Assembly: GCF_903469665.1 (NCBI RefSeq)
Contig: NZ_CAGKLC010000022.1
Coordinates: 1 to 48,613, forward strand
Origin: Flavobacterium sp. UGB4466
Lineage (GTDB): Bacteria > Bacteroidota > Bacteroidia > Flavobacteriales > Flavobacteriaceae
Reading direction: 5' to 3'
DNA: 48,613 nt
The translations under genes were made by a program, and so were the position numbers. Of the stretch, positions 17,421 to 25,773 are shown piece by piece; the first letter of the stretch is position 1, and every line of letters begins with the position of its first letter. The notes beneath the pieces were generated by a model. The model was not told the DNA's origin. It was given only the letters and a program-made list of their open reading frames with translations, and ran no database searches.

Positions 17421-18131
17421 ATGAGCATTATACAGGAATTTTTACGCTACAACAGGCAAACCATTCTTCCCGAAATTGGTGACGAAGGTCAGGAGAAACT
17501 TAAAAAGGCCAAAGTTTTAGTAATTGGTGCCGGCGGTTTAGGCTGTCCCATTTTACAATATATTGCTACAGCGGGAGTTGGTTTTATTGGTATTATGGAC
17601 TTTGACACTATCGAGATCCATAATCTTCACCGGCAAATTTTATATACCGAGAAAGAAATTGGTCAACTTAAAGCTGTTGTTGCAAAAGAAGTGGTTTTGA
17701 AACTCAATCCATTAATAAAAGTCGAAGCCATAGTCGAAAAATTAACTCCGGAAAATGCCCGACAGGTTATTGAACAATACGATATAGTGGTTGATGGTTC
17801 GGATAATTTTACCACACGTTATTTGGTTAACGATACCTGTGTGGCACTGCAAAAAACTTTGGTCTATGGTAGTATCTTAAAGTTTGAAGGACAAATTGCC
17901 GTTTTTAACCATAAGGGCAGTAAAGATTTACGCGATTTATTTCCTGAAATGCCGGATCCGAAGGATGTTCCGAATTGCAATCTCAATGGTGTTTTAGGAA
18001 CATTACCCGGAATTATTGGCACGATGATGGCGCATGAAACGCTCAAAATAATTTTGGAATTACCCACTTTAAACAATGAACTGGTACTTTTTAATACGAT
18101 ACACTGGAATTTTACCAAACTTAATTTCTAA
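17421..18131 (+). CDS. thiF: ThiF/HesA/MoeB-family adenylyltransferase
   Basis: 236 aa E1-like enzyme. It has the ATP-binding GAGGLGCPILQYIATAG, the acidic DFDTIEIHNLHRQILY and the DGSDNFTTRYLVND stretch, and a candidate catalytic Cys in NCNLNGVLGTLPG. As the last gene of the operon it should adenylate ThiS. Oddly, the two CxxC zinc pairs present in E. coli ThiF and MoeB are missing: only DLRDLFPE stands where the first pair should be, and the C-terminus ends without the second. It is also 10-15 residues short of the usual length. Confidence 0.9.
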   Translation: MSIIQEFLRYNRQTILPEIGDEGQEKLKKAKVLVIGAGGLGCPILQYIATAGVGFIGIMDFDTIEIHNLHRQILYTEKEIGQLKAVVAKEVVLKLNPLIKVEAIVEKLTPENARQVIEQYDIVVDGSDNFTTRYLVNDTCVALQKTLVYGSILKFEGQIAVFNHKGSKDLRDLFPEMPDPKDVPNCNLNGVLGTLPGIIGTMMAHETLKIILELPTLNNELVLFNTIHWNFTKLNF

Positions 18132-18182
18132 CCAACCATCTCGTCCTCATAAAATCCTTTACACAAGTTGAAGTAGATTCTT

Positions 18183-18821
18183 TCATTCCTTTTTTAAGAT
18201 AGCTATAAACTCCTCGCGATCAATCTCACGACAGCCTAGACTTTCTAAATGGGAATTGTAAACCTGACAATCCAAGAGTTGGTAGTTCCCTTCTTTTAAA
18301 TAATTTACCAAAGCTATGAAAGCTACTTTTGATGCATTCGAGACTTTCGAAAACATACTTTCACCACAAAAAACATGACCCAAATCGATCCCATACAAAC
18401 CTCCCACGAGAACGTCATCCTGCCAAACCTCGACAGATTTTGCGATTCCCTGCTTGTTAAGTTCACAATAGGCATCAATCATTTCGTTTGAAATCCAGGT
18501 TCCGTCTTGTCCTTCCCGTTTTATTTTTTGACAATTCGAAATCACCTCTCTAAAACTTTCATTAAAAGTAACCGTGAATTGTTTTCTATTCAGAACATTA
18601 CGCATGCTTTTTGACACAATCAATTCCTCTAAAAACAAAACCATTCTGGGATCCGGTGACCACCAAAGAATAGGCTCTCCTTCATTAAACCACGGAAAAA
18701 TCCCGCTTTGATAAGCCAATTTCAGTCTTTCCGGATCTAAGTCTCCGCCAATAGCAAGAATTCCTTCTTCATCGGCTTCTGAAACGGGTGGAAAGAACAA
18801 CTCGTTAAATACGTAATACAT
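18183..18821 (-). CDS. aat: Leucyl/phenylalanyl-tRNA-protein transferase
   Basis: 212 aa. Aat adds Leu or Phe to N-terminal Arg or Lys of proteins, marking them for ClpS/ClpAP (the N-degron pathway). Signature segments are FPPVSEADEEGILAIGGDL, YQSGIFPWFNEGEPILWWSP and GGLYGIDLGHVFCGESMFS. It converges on thiF with only 51 bp between the stop codons, with no clear terminator. It may share a transcript with the DUF3127 gene upstream, which is 170 bp away. Confidence 0.97.
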   Translation of the reverse strand: MYYVFNELFFPPVSEADEEGILAIGGDLDPERLKLAYQSGIFPWFNEGEPILWWSPDPRMVLFLEELIVSKSMRNVLNRKQFTVTFNESFREVISNCQKIKREGQDGTWISNEMIDAYCELNKQGIAKSVEVWQDDVLVGGLYGIDLGHVFCGESMFSKVSNASKVAFIALVNYLKEGNYQLLDCQVYNSHLESLGCREIDREEFIAILKKE

Positions 18822-18922
18822 TTAAAAAAAATCAATTATAAAGTTCCAAATTTCAGGATTGTGTTTCAACCTTTCCTTTTTCAGAGTTGACAAACTACTG
18901 CACTAAATTTTCATACAAAAAC

Positions 18923-18970
18923 AAATTCCAAATCCCAATTACACCTTTTATGAATTGGAATTTGGAATTT
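18923..18970 (-). repeat. Word palindrome between DUF3127 gene and aat (AAATTCC family)
   Basis: AAATTCCAAATCCCAATT (18923-18940) pairs with AATTGGAATTTGGAATTT (18953-18970); the single mismatch becomes G-U in the minus strand, the strand transcribed here. The loop is 12 nt. It lies 22 bases past the DUF3127 stop codon; U-rich sequence follows only partly, so a terminator role is possible but not certain. Confidence 0.75.
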
Positions 18971-18991
18971 ATTTTTGAAGTTTAAACGATC

Positions 18992-19363
18992 TTAGAACGG
19001 TAAATCGTCCGGTTCGTCTTCGTTTAAATTAGTTGCAGGTGCAAAAGCTTCTGCAGCTGGCATTGGAGGCGTTTGTCCAGGACCTTCTGGTGCCAGTCTT
19101 TCGATTCTCCAACCTTGAATACTATTGAAATATCTGGTTTCTCCTTGTGGATTAACCCATTCTCTTCCTCTTAAATTGATAGAAACTTTTACTGCCTCAC
19201 CTTGTTTGTAGCTACTTAATAAATCGCATTTATCTTGCGTAAATTCGATCAAAATATGCTGTGGATACTGCTCATCTGTGGTAACAACCAACTCTCTTTT
19301 TTTGAATGCAGCACTAACTTGTTGCTCTGGGTTCACCACTTTTACTTTACCTGTAACTTCCAT
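18992..19363 (-). CDS. DUF3127 domain protein
   Basis: 123 aa. The first 90 residues match DUF3127, a short beta-rich domain found mainly in Bacteroidota, with KKRELVVTTDEQYPQHILIE and VSINLRGREWVNPQGETRYF. The remaining residues are an acidic, Pro-rich tail ending in DDLPF, similar to the tail of single-stranded DNA-binding proteins that recruits partners. An OB-fold nucleic-acid role is therefore plausible, but that is inference from fold-like features and the tail. Confidence 0.85.
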   Translation of the reverse strand: MEVTGKVKVVNPEQQVSAAFKKRELVVTTDEQYPQHILIEFTQDKCDLLSSYKQGEAVKVSINLRGREWVNPQGETRYFNSIQGWRIERLAPEGPGQTPPMPAAEAFAPATNLNEDEPDDLPF

Positions 19364-19394
19364 CTTCTTTCTATATTAATTATTGTTTCTATTC

Positions 19395-20270
19395 TTATTG
19401 TTTTGCTAAAAGTACTTTCCAGGCCGATGAAATATCATCTTTATTGAGATATTTTTTGGCTTCCAAATGTACTTTTTCGAGATCGTCCGAGCTTAAAACT
19501 CCTTTTACCGAAAAATTTTCTTTCACAAATATACTAACTTCTTCTGTGGTAGGCAAGGCTTCAATGTTCCCTAATTTTCCAAGATCATTCCCATCAAAAA
19601 CAGGACTTTCTTTAATAAAATCAGGAATTACATCTACTCCTACCCCAAGAGTTGTCAAGGGTTTAGGCACTTCAAAAAGCCCCTGATTCGATCGGGAATA
19701 CCAATTACTGCCCAATCTTGAAACCAAATCTATTTTATGCTGATCGATGGCTCCGTTTTCATCTAAAACAGCTTCGCTGATATGAAGCTTAACCACTTCA
19801 CAAAGAATCAGATTTCCCGCGCCTCCCTGATCTCCCAACGGAATAATCTGAGTGACTTTACATTCAAACTGTACCGGAGACTCTTTTACACGATAAGGTT
19901 TTACAAAATCGGACGGGACTTGTGTCAATCCGGCTTTTATAAATTCATTTACACCATCACCATATTCGGTACTGGCTAATGATGTCTGTTGTACCAAATC
20001 ATAATTCACAACATTTATAACTACTTCGCGGGTTTCCTCAGCGTTAATTAAAGTATGCTTTATGGTATTGTCGCGTACACGTCGTGCCGGTGAAAAAACC
20101 AAAATTGGCGGATTGGCACTGAACACATTAAAGAAACTAAATGGGGACAAATTGGGTATTCCCTTAGCACTAATTGTACTAGCAAATGCAATTGGCCTAG
20201 GTCCCACAGCACTTTGTAAATAGCCTTGCAATTTGGCCGTTGGTATTTCTTTTGGATCAATACTAATCAT
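19395..20270 (-). CDS. Flavin reductase-like FMN-binding split-barrel protein
   Basis: 291 aa. The N-terminal about 200 residues form the flavin reductase-like domain (QSAVGPRPIAFASTISAKGIPNLSPFSFFNVFSANPP region that holds FMN), followed by a C-terminal extension of unknown function. Such proteins use FMN to reduce flavins or serve as oxidoreductases; the substrate is unknown. It lies 31 bp upstream of the DUF3127 gene on the same strand, so the two are likely cotranscribed. Confidence 0.88.
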   Translation of the reverse strand: MISIDPKEIPTAKLQGYLQSAVGPRPIAFASTISAKGIPNLSPFSFFNVFSANPPILVFSPARRVRDNTIKHTLINAEETREVVINVVNYDLVQQTSLASTEYGDGVNEFIKAGLTQVPSDFVKPYRVKESPVQFECKVTQIIPLGDQGGAGNLILCEVVKLHISEAVLDENGAIDQHKIDLVSRLGSNWYSRSNQGLFEVPKPLTTLGVGVDVIPDFIKESPVFDGNDLGKLGNIEALPTTEEVSIFVKENFSVKGVLSSDDLEKVHLEAKKYLNKDDISSAWKVLLAKQ

Positions 20271-20430
20271 ATTTTTCTTTTTAAAGGAATCTCATTTCCG
20301 TAGCTACAAAAATAGAAAAATCGTTTAATCCAAAGAAATAGTTTCAGACTTTAAAACAAAAAAATCTTTATCGTTACACAAAATATTAAATGTGTATATT
20401 TCGTTATATTTATACCACAAAAAAATATTT

Positions 20431-21582
20431 ATGTCTTTTTCCGAGAGAAGAAATACAACCCGTTGGATCATTATTACCATTTCCTTTTTAATCATTTCCC
20501 TGATTCTCTGGAACACTTATACTTTTTTCCAAATCTTTAAAAACGAAGAACGCTTAAAAATGAATCTTTGGGCCAATGCACAAAAGACACTGGTCAATGC
20601 AGATGAAAATACAGATTTAGATTTACCGCTTGAAATCATCAACAACAATACCTCAGTTCCAGTTATGCTTATCATGTATGACAAGGTGATTAGTTCTGTG
20701 AATGTTCCTGAAGAAGTCCTGCAAAATAACGAAAGCACCTTATCTTATCTCAAAAATCTGAAAAATGAGAATGAGCCTATCGTTATTGAATATGCGCCCG
20801 GAAAACATCAGGAATTGTATTATGGGAATTCGGCATTGATTAATAAACTGAAATATTACCCCATCGCCTTATTGCTGATTATCTTTTTATTTGGGGCTTT
20901 GATTTATAATTTTTACAGAAGTACCAAAATGGCTACCCAAAATAAACTCTGGGCAGGAATGGCAAAAGAAACGGCACATCAAATCGGAACGCCTTTATCC
21001 TCTTTAATTGGCTGGGTAGAGATTTTAAAGACAGAAGAAATCGATTCGTCTATAACTTTTGAAATTGAAAAAGATATTGAACGTTTACAGACGATCACAG
21101 ACCGCTTTTCTAAAATTGGGTCGGTTCCTGTTTTAGAGGAGAGAGATATTGTTACCGAAACTTTGAATACTTATCAATACCTGCAATCCCGTTTTTCAAA
21201 GCAGGTTACTTTCTCTTATCGGACACCTCAACAAAGTATACCGGCAATGATAAACCCTACACTGCACAGCTGGACTATTGAAAATTTAGTAAAGAATGCT
21301 ATTGATGCGATGAAAGGAAAAGGAACGCTGGACCTTCAAATTGAAGAAGATGCACATCATGTAAAAATTAATGTAAAAGACTCCGGAACAGGAATTTCTA
21401 AAAAGCAGTTTAAAACTATTTTCGAACCCGGTTTTACAACTAAAAAACGCGGCTGGGGACTTGGACTTTCTTTAACCAAAAGGATCGTTGAAGAATATCA
21501 TAACGGAAAAATAAAAGTTTTACAGTCTGAAATTGGAAAAGGAACTACTTTTCAGATTTCATTAAACAAAAAAGTGCCGTAA
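20431..21582 (+). CDS. Sensor histidine kinase, orphan
   Basis: 383 aa from the ATG at 20431; a GTG at 20392 would add 13 residues but lacks support. TM helices at about 11-33 and 143-161 enclose an extracytoplasmic sensor of about 110 residues with no recognised fold. Cytoplasmic part: H-box with His183 (MAKETAHQIGTPLSS), N-box ENLVKNAIDAM, G1 DSGTGIS and G2 GWGLGLSLTKRIVE. The HAMP domain is absent. No response-regulator gene is adjacent, so its partner is elsewhere. Confidence 0.93.
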   Translation: MSFSERRNTTRWIIITISFLIISLILWNTYTFFQIFKNEERLKMNLWANAQKTLVNADENTDLDLPLEIINNNTSVPVMLIMYDKVISSVNVPEEVLQNNESTLSYLKNLKNENEPIVIEYAPGKHQELYYGNSALINKLKYYPIALLLIIFLFGALIYNFYRSTKMATQNKLWAGMAKETAHQIGTPLSSLIGWVEILKTEEIDSSITFEIEKDIERLQTITDRFSKIGSVPVLEERDIVTETLNTYQYLQSRFSKQVTFSYRTPQQSIPAMINPTLHSWTIENLVKNAIDAMKGKGTLDLQIEEDAHHVKINVKDSGTGISKKQFKTIFEPGFTTKKRGWGLGLSLTKRIVEEYHNGKIKVLQSEIGKGTTFQISLNKKVP

Positions 21583-21586
21583 AAGA

Positions 21587-21842
21587 CTTCGACTTCGCTC
21601 AGTCTGACGTTTCGACTTCGCTCAGTCTGACATAGTGCTTTATAAATTCGACTGATTTCGTTAAATAAAAAAGTGCAGCAAAAATTTACTTTTACTACAC
21701 TTTAATCTATTTTATTTCGACTGTCAAATCGAGCGGAGTCGAGATTCTTTTATGCTTGAAACGAGAGACTTCGACTTCGCTCAGTCTGACGTTTCGACTT
21801 GGCTCAGTCTGACGTATTTGGCTTCGCTCAGTCTGACATGGT
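21587..21842. repeat. CTTCGCTCAGTCTGAC repeat clusters
   Basis: The gap between the kinase and the HIT gene contains five copies of the word CTTCGCTCAGTCTGAC (one with CTTGG), usually preceded by TCGA and followed by RT: two near 21588-21632 and three near 21770-21840. A related TCGAGCGGAGTCGAG sits at 21729-21743 in opposite sense. I recall this word as very common between genes of Flavobacteriia. Its function is unknown to me. Confidence 0.9.
21670..21703 (-). terminator. Probable terminator of greA-HIT transcripts
   Basis: AAAGTGCAGCAAAA (21670-21683) pairs with TTTTACTACACTTT (21690-21703). Both imperfect positions are G-U on the minus strand, where the stem is followed by a U run (complement of the A run at 21665-21672). 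It lies between two repeat clusters. Confidence 0.65.
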
Positions 21843-21845
21843 GTT

Positions 21846-22235
21846 TTATAAATTAGCCTGAATATCCTTGGCCAAAGCCTCAAATTCTTCTTTAGAAAGT
21901 GAAACTTTATTTTGAAAACGCATTTCATCCATTTCGTTTAACGGAATCAAGTGCACGTGTGCGTGAGGCACTTCAAGACCAACAACTGCCACTCCAACTC
22001 TTTTGCAAGGAACCGTTTTTTCCAGTGCTGCTGCAATTCTCTTAGAAAACTTCATTAATCCTAAATACAACTCCTCTTCCATATCAAAAATCTTGTCGAT
22101 TTCTTGTTTCGGAATACAAAGCGTATGTCCTTTTGCATTTGGGTTTACATCTAAAAAAGCCAGATAATTATCATCCTCAGCAATTTTATAAGCAGGAATT
22201 TCTCCGTTTACTATTTTGGTAAATATTGATGGCAT
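21846..22235 (-). CDS. HIT-family protein (histidine triad)
   Basis: 129 aa, the Hint/HinT type. The triad HAHVHLIPL is near residue 98, and the N-terminus has the usual IFTKIVNGEIPAYKIAEDD. These enzymes hydrolyse AMP-lysine and other nucleoside phosphoramidates; the physiological substrate here is unknown. It follows greA by 57 bp on the same strand. A small stem (AATCGT with ACGATT) occurs in the gap between them. Confidence 0.95.
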   Translation of the reverse strand: MPSIFTKIVNGEIPAYKIAEDDNYLAFLDVNPNAKGHTLCIPKQEIDKIFDMEEELYLGLMKFSKRIAAALEKTVPCKRVGVAVVGLEVPHAHVHLIPLNEMDEMRFQNKVSLSKEEFEALAKDIQANL

Positions 22236-22292
22236 TATTTCTTTGTTTATTGGGTGAATCGTCTAACCGACTTAACGATTAAACGCGAAAAA

Positions 22293-22769
22293 TTAGTCTC
22301 TGGTGATTTCAAGGATTTCAAATTTCAAAACTCCATTTGGAACCGTAATTTCAGCTACTTCTCCAACAGATTTCCCCAGTAACCCTTTTCCAATAGGAGA
22401 CGTTACAGAGATTTTTCCTGTTTTTAAATCTGCTTCACTTTCAGCAACAAGTGTATATTTCATTTCCATTCCATTGCTTTGATTCTTAATTTTCACATTA
22501 GAAAGAACCAATGCCTTCGAAACATCTAATTGTGATTCGTCAATTAATCTTGCATTAGAATACACTTCTTCCAGTTTAGCAATTCTCATTTCTAATAAAC
22601 CTTGTGCTTCTTTTGCAGCATCATACTCCGCATTTTCAGACAAATCTCCTTTATCTCTTGCTTCTGCTATATCTTGAGATGCCTTTGGACGCATTACACT
22701 TTTTAAATGCTCCAACTCATCTTTTAATTTTTTTAATCCTTCTGCTGTATAATAAGATACTTTACTCAT
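22293..22769 (-). CDS. greA: Transcription elongation factor GreA
   Basis: 158 aa, full length. GreA rescues backtracked RNA polymerase by stimulating transcript cleavage. The N-terminal coiled coil has the acidic tip DLSENAEYDAAKEAQG, and the C-terminal domain has VTSPIGKGLLGKSVGE. The gene has a structured leader (see 22796-22833). Confidence 0.98.
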   Translation of the reverse strand: MSKVSYYTAEGLKKLKDELEHLKSVMRPKASQDIAEARDKGDLSENAEYDAAKEAQGLLEMRIAKLEEVYSNARLIDESQLDVSKALVLSNVKIKNQSNGMEMKYTLVAESEADLKTGKISVTSPIGKGLLGKSVGEVAEITVPNGVLKFEILEITRD

Positions 22770-22795
22770 AACTTCGTCGTTTATATAAATACAAA

Positions 22796-22833
22796 AAATC
22801 CCATCGGGACGGGATTTCTTAATTACAAATATA
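22796..22833 (-). promoter_or_regulatory. greA promoter and terminator-like leader hairpin
   Basis: On the minus strand a -7 box TATATTTG (complement of 22826-22833) should start transcription near 22820. Directly after, AAATCCC and GGGATTT (22811-22817 and 22796-22802) form a stem with loop GTCCCGAT followed by UUUUG. So the greA mRNA would begin with an intrinsic-terminator-like hairpin about 27 bases before the start codon. E. coli greA also has a leader terminator; whether this is similar in function is inference. Confidence 0.55.
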
Positions 22834-22925
22834 CTATTATTTTTAATAGTACATAATTATATGTTAATCATATAGAATCCAAATGTAAATAATTTATTTT
22901 TGTTTCACTAATTCTTATTAAAATA

Positions 22926-23339
22926 ATGAAAAAATTCTGGTGCTTAATCGTCTTTGTCTCTGTGCTTTTCTCCTGCAGTGAAAATAGTAGACGCGACAAA
23001 AACCCTTACATTCCTAGTTATGCAGTTAACCTGTCTATTGATACTAATCTGCCTGCTTATTCCAATCTTAAATTTGTAAGTAATGGCGTGATTATTCCAA
23101 ATTACGGAGCAAAAGGAGTTATCATTTTTAATACCGGAAGTGGTTACAATGCGTTTGATGCCGCCTGTCCGAATCAGCCCGTAACTTCCTGCACCGCCAT
23201 GACAATTGACGGCATAAATGCAGTTTGTTCCTGCGATAAAACAGCTTATAGTTTATTTACCGGATTGGGAGGTAAAGATTATCCCTTAAAACAATATCGC
23301 GTAGAATTTACCGGAACAATAATTCACGTTTACAATTAA
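22926..23339 (+). CDS. Rieske-like lipoprotein lacking the cluster histidines
   Basis: 137 aa. Signal peptide with lipobox LFSC (Cys17). The C-terminal half resembles a small Rieske domain: ACPN (81-84) and CSCDKTAYSL (101-110) line up with the CxH and CxxH boxes, but both His positions are replaced (Asn83 and Asp104). It therefore should not bind a 2Fe-2S cluster; Cys81, 89, 101 and 103 could form disulfides instead. Convergent with the TonB receptor gene. Function unknown. Confidence 0.7.
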   Translation: MKKFWCLIVFVSVLFSCSENSRRDKNPYIPSYAVNLSIDTNLPAYSNLKFVSNGVIIPNYGAKGVIIFNTGSGYNAFDAACPNQPVTSCTAMTIDGINAVCSCDKTAYSLFTGLGGKDYPLKQYRVEFTGTIIHVYN

Positions 23340-23344
23340 AAAAA

Positions 23345-23377
23345 CAAAAGCCTGAAAAGTTATTTTTTCAGGCTTTT
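23345..23377. terminator. Bidirectional terminator
   Basis: AAAAGCCTGAAAA (23345-23357) pairs perfectly with TTTTCAGGCTTTT (23364-23376), with A and T runs on either side. It sits between the convergent lipoprotein and TonB-receptor genes and can serve both. Confidence 0.92.
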
Positions 23378-23405
23378 TACATTTTACGTTTGACTTCTTA
23401 TTTTT

Positions 23406-25595
23406 TTAGAATTTCAATGTCAATCCGGCTAAGAAATTAATTCCTGCCTGAGGATAATAGGAAGGATAAACATCCCACATTGCTCCGTTTGAAACATATT
23501 TTTTATCCAGAAAATTGTTCACCAGACCAGTAATCAAAATTGATTTGAATACTGATTTTGGTTTGATTTCATAAGACACATTCAAATCATTTACAAAATA
23601 GTCTGCCAATTTTGCTGCCGGTAATTCAATATTGTTCATGTATTGTTCTCCTACAAACTTCTGCAATAACGAAATGTGCAGATTTTGGATCGGACTGTAT
23701 ACAATAATATTTCCCGCAATTACTGATGGTGAATAAGCGATATTGGTTGTTCCGTAATGTGTACCTTCAACAGCTAAATCTATATTTTTATTACTGCTTA
23801 AAGTAAAATTCGGTCTAAGGATAAACTTTTCAGAAAGTTGTATGGTGGCATCAACTTCTAGACCTAAACGGTAGCTTTTCTCAGTGTTAGCACGAATTGG
23901 AGCTCCAACATCGTCCAATCTTCCAGTCAAAATCAACTGATCTTTGTAGGCCATATAATACACATTCGAATTCAATTGAAATTTATCTGAATTGAATCTC
24001 CAGCCCAGTTCAAAATCATTTAGTTTTTCAGGTTTTACATTTCCACCTTCATAATCGGTTCTGTTAGGCTCACGATTGGCTCTTGCGTATGAAAAGTAAA
24101 GGGTGTTTTTTGAATTGATTGCGTAATTTAAACCTGCTTTCGGATTAAAGAAATTAAAACTGTCATCAACCAATCCTGTATCTTTTCCGTTGGCTTTGTA
24201 CGTTACATTTCTATATTGCAAATCGCCATAAAAACTAAGTTTTTCTGTTAACTGATAATTGGCTTTCGCGAAGATATTTCCATCTGTTTTGGTTGAAAAA
24301 TCATCATAGTAATGATCTCCCGGCAGCGCCTGAGCAGAATTTCTGGCCCAGATTACTTTACCAAAATGAGCTCCCTCATATTTATTCCAGCCACCGCCTA
24401 CGATTACGTCTAATTTTTCTTCTTTATATTTTACAGAAAAAGTGGTCCCGTAAAAATCGTTGTCTAACCATTTCTGACGAATTAAATCAGTTCCCGGAAC
24501 TAATTCTCCAAGGTCATTTTCTACCATTTTAGTAGGCTGAATCGGCCCATACCCTTTAATTGGCTCGTTATATTTGAAGTTTTCGTAGTATCCTTGCCCT
24601 TTAGTGTAATGAAGAGCTAAGTTGCTGCTCCATTTATCAGAAATTGATTCACTCCAATGCAATTGATAATGGTTTTGTTTGTAATTATCGGTTTCATTAT
24701 CATAAAAATGAACATTTCCGGCTTCATCTTTATATTTTCCGGCTGAATTATAAGTACGATCTGAATTTAGTTTTTCAGCATCAATTCCGTTCCAGGACTG
24801 GTATGTTCTTTCAGTTCCACCAAAAACCAGCGCCTTAATTAAAGTTGTTTTACCAATATAAGTTCCCTGAAGAAAATACGATTTTAAATCTGAACTTGCA
24901 CGATCTACATATCCATCTGATTTAATGGTAGACAAACGTCCTGCGAGCTCAAAATGATCATTTAGTAAACCTGTACTGAATTTTACGGTATTTTTATTTG
25001 AATTGAAACTTCCATAAGAGCTTGAAATTTCTCCGGTTGCTTTCGTAGCATAATTATCCGTCAGCATATTCAAACTCGCTCCAAAAGCAGAAGAACCATT
25101 AGTAGAAGTTCCAACACCTCTTTGCAATTGTAAACTCTCCACAGAAGAAGCAAAATCAGGCATATTTACCCAAAAGGTTCCCTGACTTTCAGCATCATTA
25201 TATGGAATTCCGTTAATGGTCACATTTACTCTTGTAGCATCACTACCACGCACCCTGATTCCGGTGTATCCTATACCTCCTCCTGCATCAGAAGTAGTTA
25301 CCACCGATGGCAAATAATTCATTAGAATTGGAATATCCTGTCCCAGGTTTCTAAATTTAATGTCCTTTTTATCAAGATTACTAAAACTTACCGGAGTTTT
25401 AGCAGTAACACGAACTGCCGAAACTAAAACATCATCCAGTTTATTCACTTTAGTAGAGTCCTGCCCTTGCGCGAAAGAAAATTGAGAAAAGAAAATAGAA
25501 AAAAGAAGTAAGAAAATAGATTTGGTTCTGCTCGACTTTTGAATCTTAGAACCTTTGTAACTTAGCACCTCAGCACCTTTAAAAATAGTTTTCAT
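23406..25595 (-). CDS. TonB-dependent receptor, probably for thiamin
   Basis: 729 aa outer-membrane transporter: signal peptide ending SFAQ (about residue 42), plug domain from LDDVLVSAVRVTAKTP with the IRVRGSDATRVNVTINGIP signature, then a 22-strand-type barrel ending in LTLKF. A TPP riboswitch precedes it on the same strand, which indicates thiamin or a thiamin precursor as substrate. The signal peptide has an unusually long charged N-terminus; residues 5-19 are encoded by a repetitive word typical of intergenic repeats. No alternative start removes it. Confidence 0.9.
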   Translation of the reverse strand: MKTIFKGAEVLSYKGSKIQKSSRTKSIFLLLFSIFFSQFSFAQGQDSTKVNKLDDVLVSAVRVTAKTPVSFSNLDKKDIKFRNLGQDIPILMNYLPSVVTTSDAGGGIGYTGIRVRGSDATRVNVTINGIPYNDAESQGTFWVNMPDFASSVESLQLQRGVGTSTNGSSAFGASLNMLTDNYATKATGEISSSYGSFNSNKNTVKFSTGLLNDHFELAGRLSTIKSDGYVDRASSDLKSYFLQGTYIGKTTLIKALVFGGTERTYQSWNGIDAEKLNSDRTYNSAGKYKDEAGNVHFYDNETDNYKQNHYQLHWSESISDKWSSNLALHYTKGQGYYENFKYNEPIKGYGPIQPTKMVENDLGELVPGTDLIRQKWLDNDFYGTTFSVKYKEEKLDVIVGGGWNKYEGAHFGKVIWARNSAQALPGDHYYDDFSTKTDGNIFAKANYQLTEKLSFYGDLQYRNVTYKANGKDTGLVDDSFNFFNPKAGLNYAINSKNTLYFSYARANREPNRTDYEGGNVKPEKLNDFELGWRFNSDKFQLNSNVYYMAYKDQLILTGRLDDVGAPIRANTEKSYRLGLEVDATIQLSEKFILRPNFTLSSNKNIDLAVEGTHYGTTNIAYSPSVIAGNIIVYSPIQNLHISLLQKFVGEQYMNNIELPAAKLADYFVNDLNVSYEIKPKSVFKSILITGLVNNFLDKKYVSNGAMWDVYPSYYPQAGINFLAGLTLKF
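25541..25580 (-). repeat. Intergenic-type word inside the receptor coding region
   Basis: On the minus strand this stretch reads as chained words of the type GGTGCTAAGTTACAAAGG and TTCTAAGATTC. It codes for residues 5-19 of the receptor precursor, before the hydrophobic core of the signal peptide. I recall similar chains (AAGTTACAAAGGTTCTAAG) between genes in Flavobacterium genomes, so the reading frame appears to have been extended into or invaded by such a word. Confidence 0.55.
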
Positions 25596-25687
25596 CCGTA
25601 AAAAATTTACGAATAAAAGGGGGAATTATTCTTTTTGTTAAATTAATAAAAGTTTCACGACAAAATATAGTGTGCACGCTAAAATTT

Positions 25688-25770
25688 GTCGTTTTTCCCT
25701 TAGCAACATTACTCGCTCAGGTTCTTTGGGTATGATCTCAGCTCGTTATTTAGAGCACCCCTTTGAGACG
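25688..25770 (-). promoter_or_regulatory. TPP (thi-box) riboswitch of the TonB receptor gene
   Basis: Read on the minus strand, the thi-box blocks occur in order: AAAGGGGTGC (complement of 25755-25764), GCTGAGATCATACCC, AAAGAACCTGA and CTAAGGGAA. Just after the aptamer, CGACAAA and TTTGTCG arms (around 25674-25692) form a hairpin that overlaps the last P1 bases. Close to the start codon, CCCCTTT (complement of 25616-25622) is complementary to the aptamer AAAGGGG, and a CGTAAA/TTTACG hairpin (25597-25611) ends one base before the ATG. TPP control is certain; the exact switching path is inferred. Confidence 0.95.
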
Positions 25771-25773
25771 ATG

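Noticed and set aside
20392..20430. GTG start for the histidine kinase
   Set aside because: The ATG at 20431 gives a normal short cytoplasmic N-terminus before the first TM helix; the upstream codons are AT-rich leader sequence.
21707..21928. Minus-strand 73-aa frame over the repeat cluster and the end of the HIT gene
   Set aside because: It consists largely of translated CTTCGCTCAGTCTGAC repeats and overlaps a real gene in another frame.
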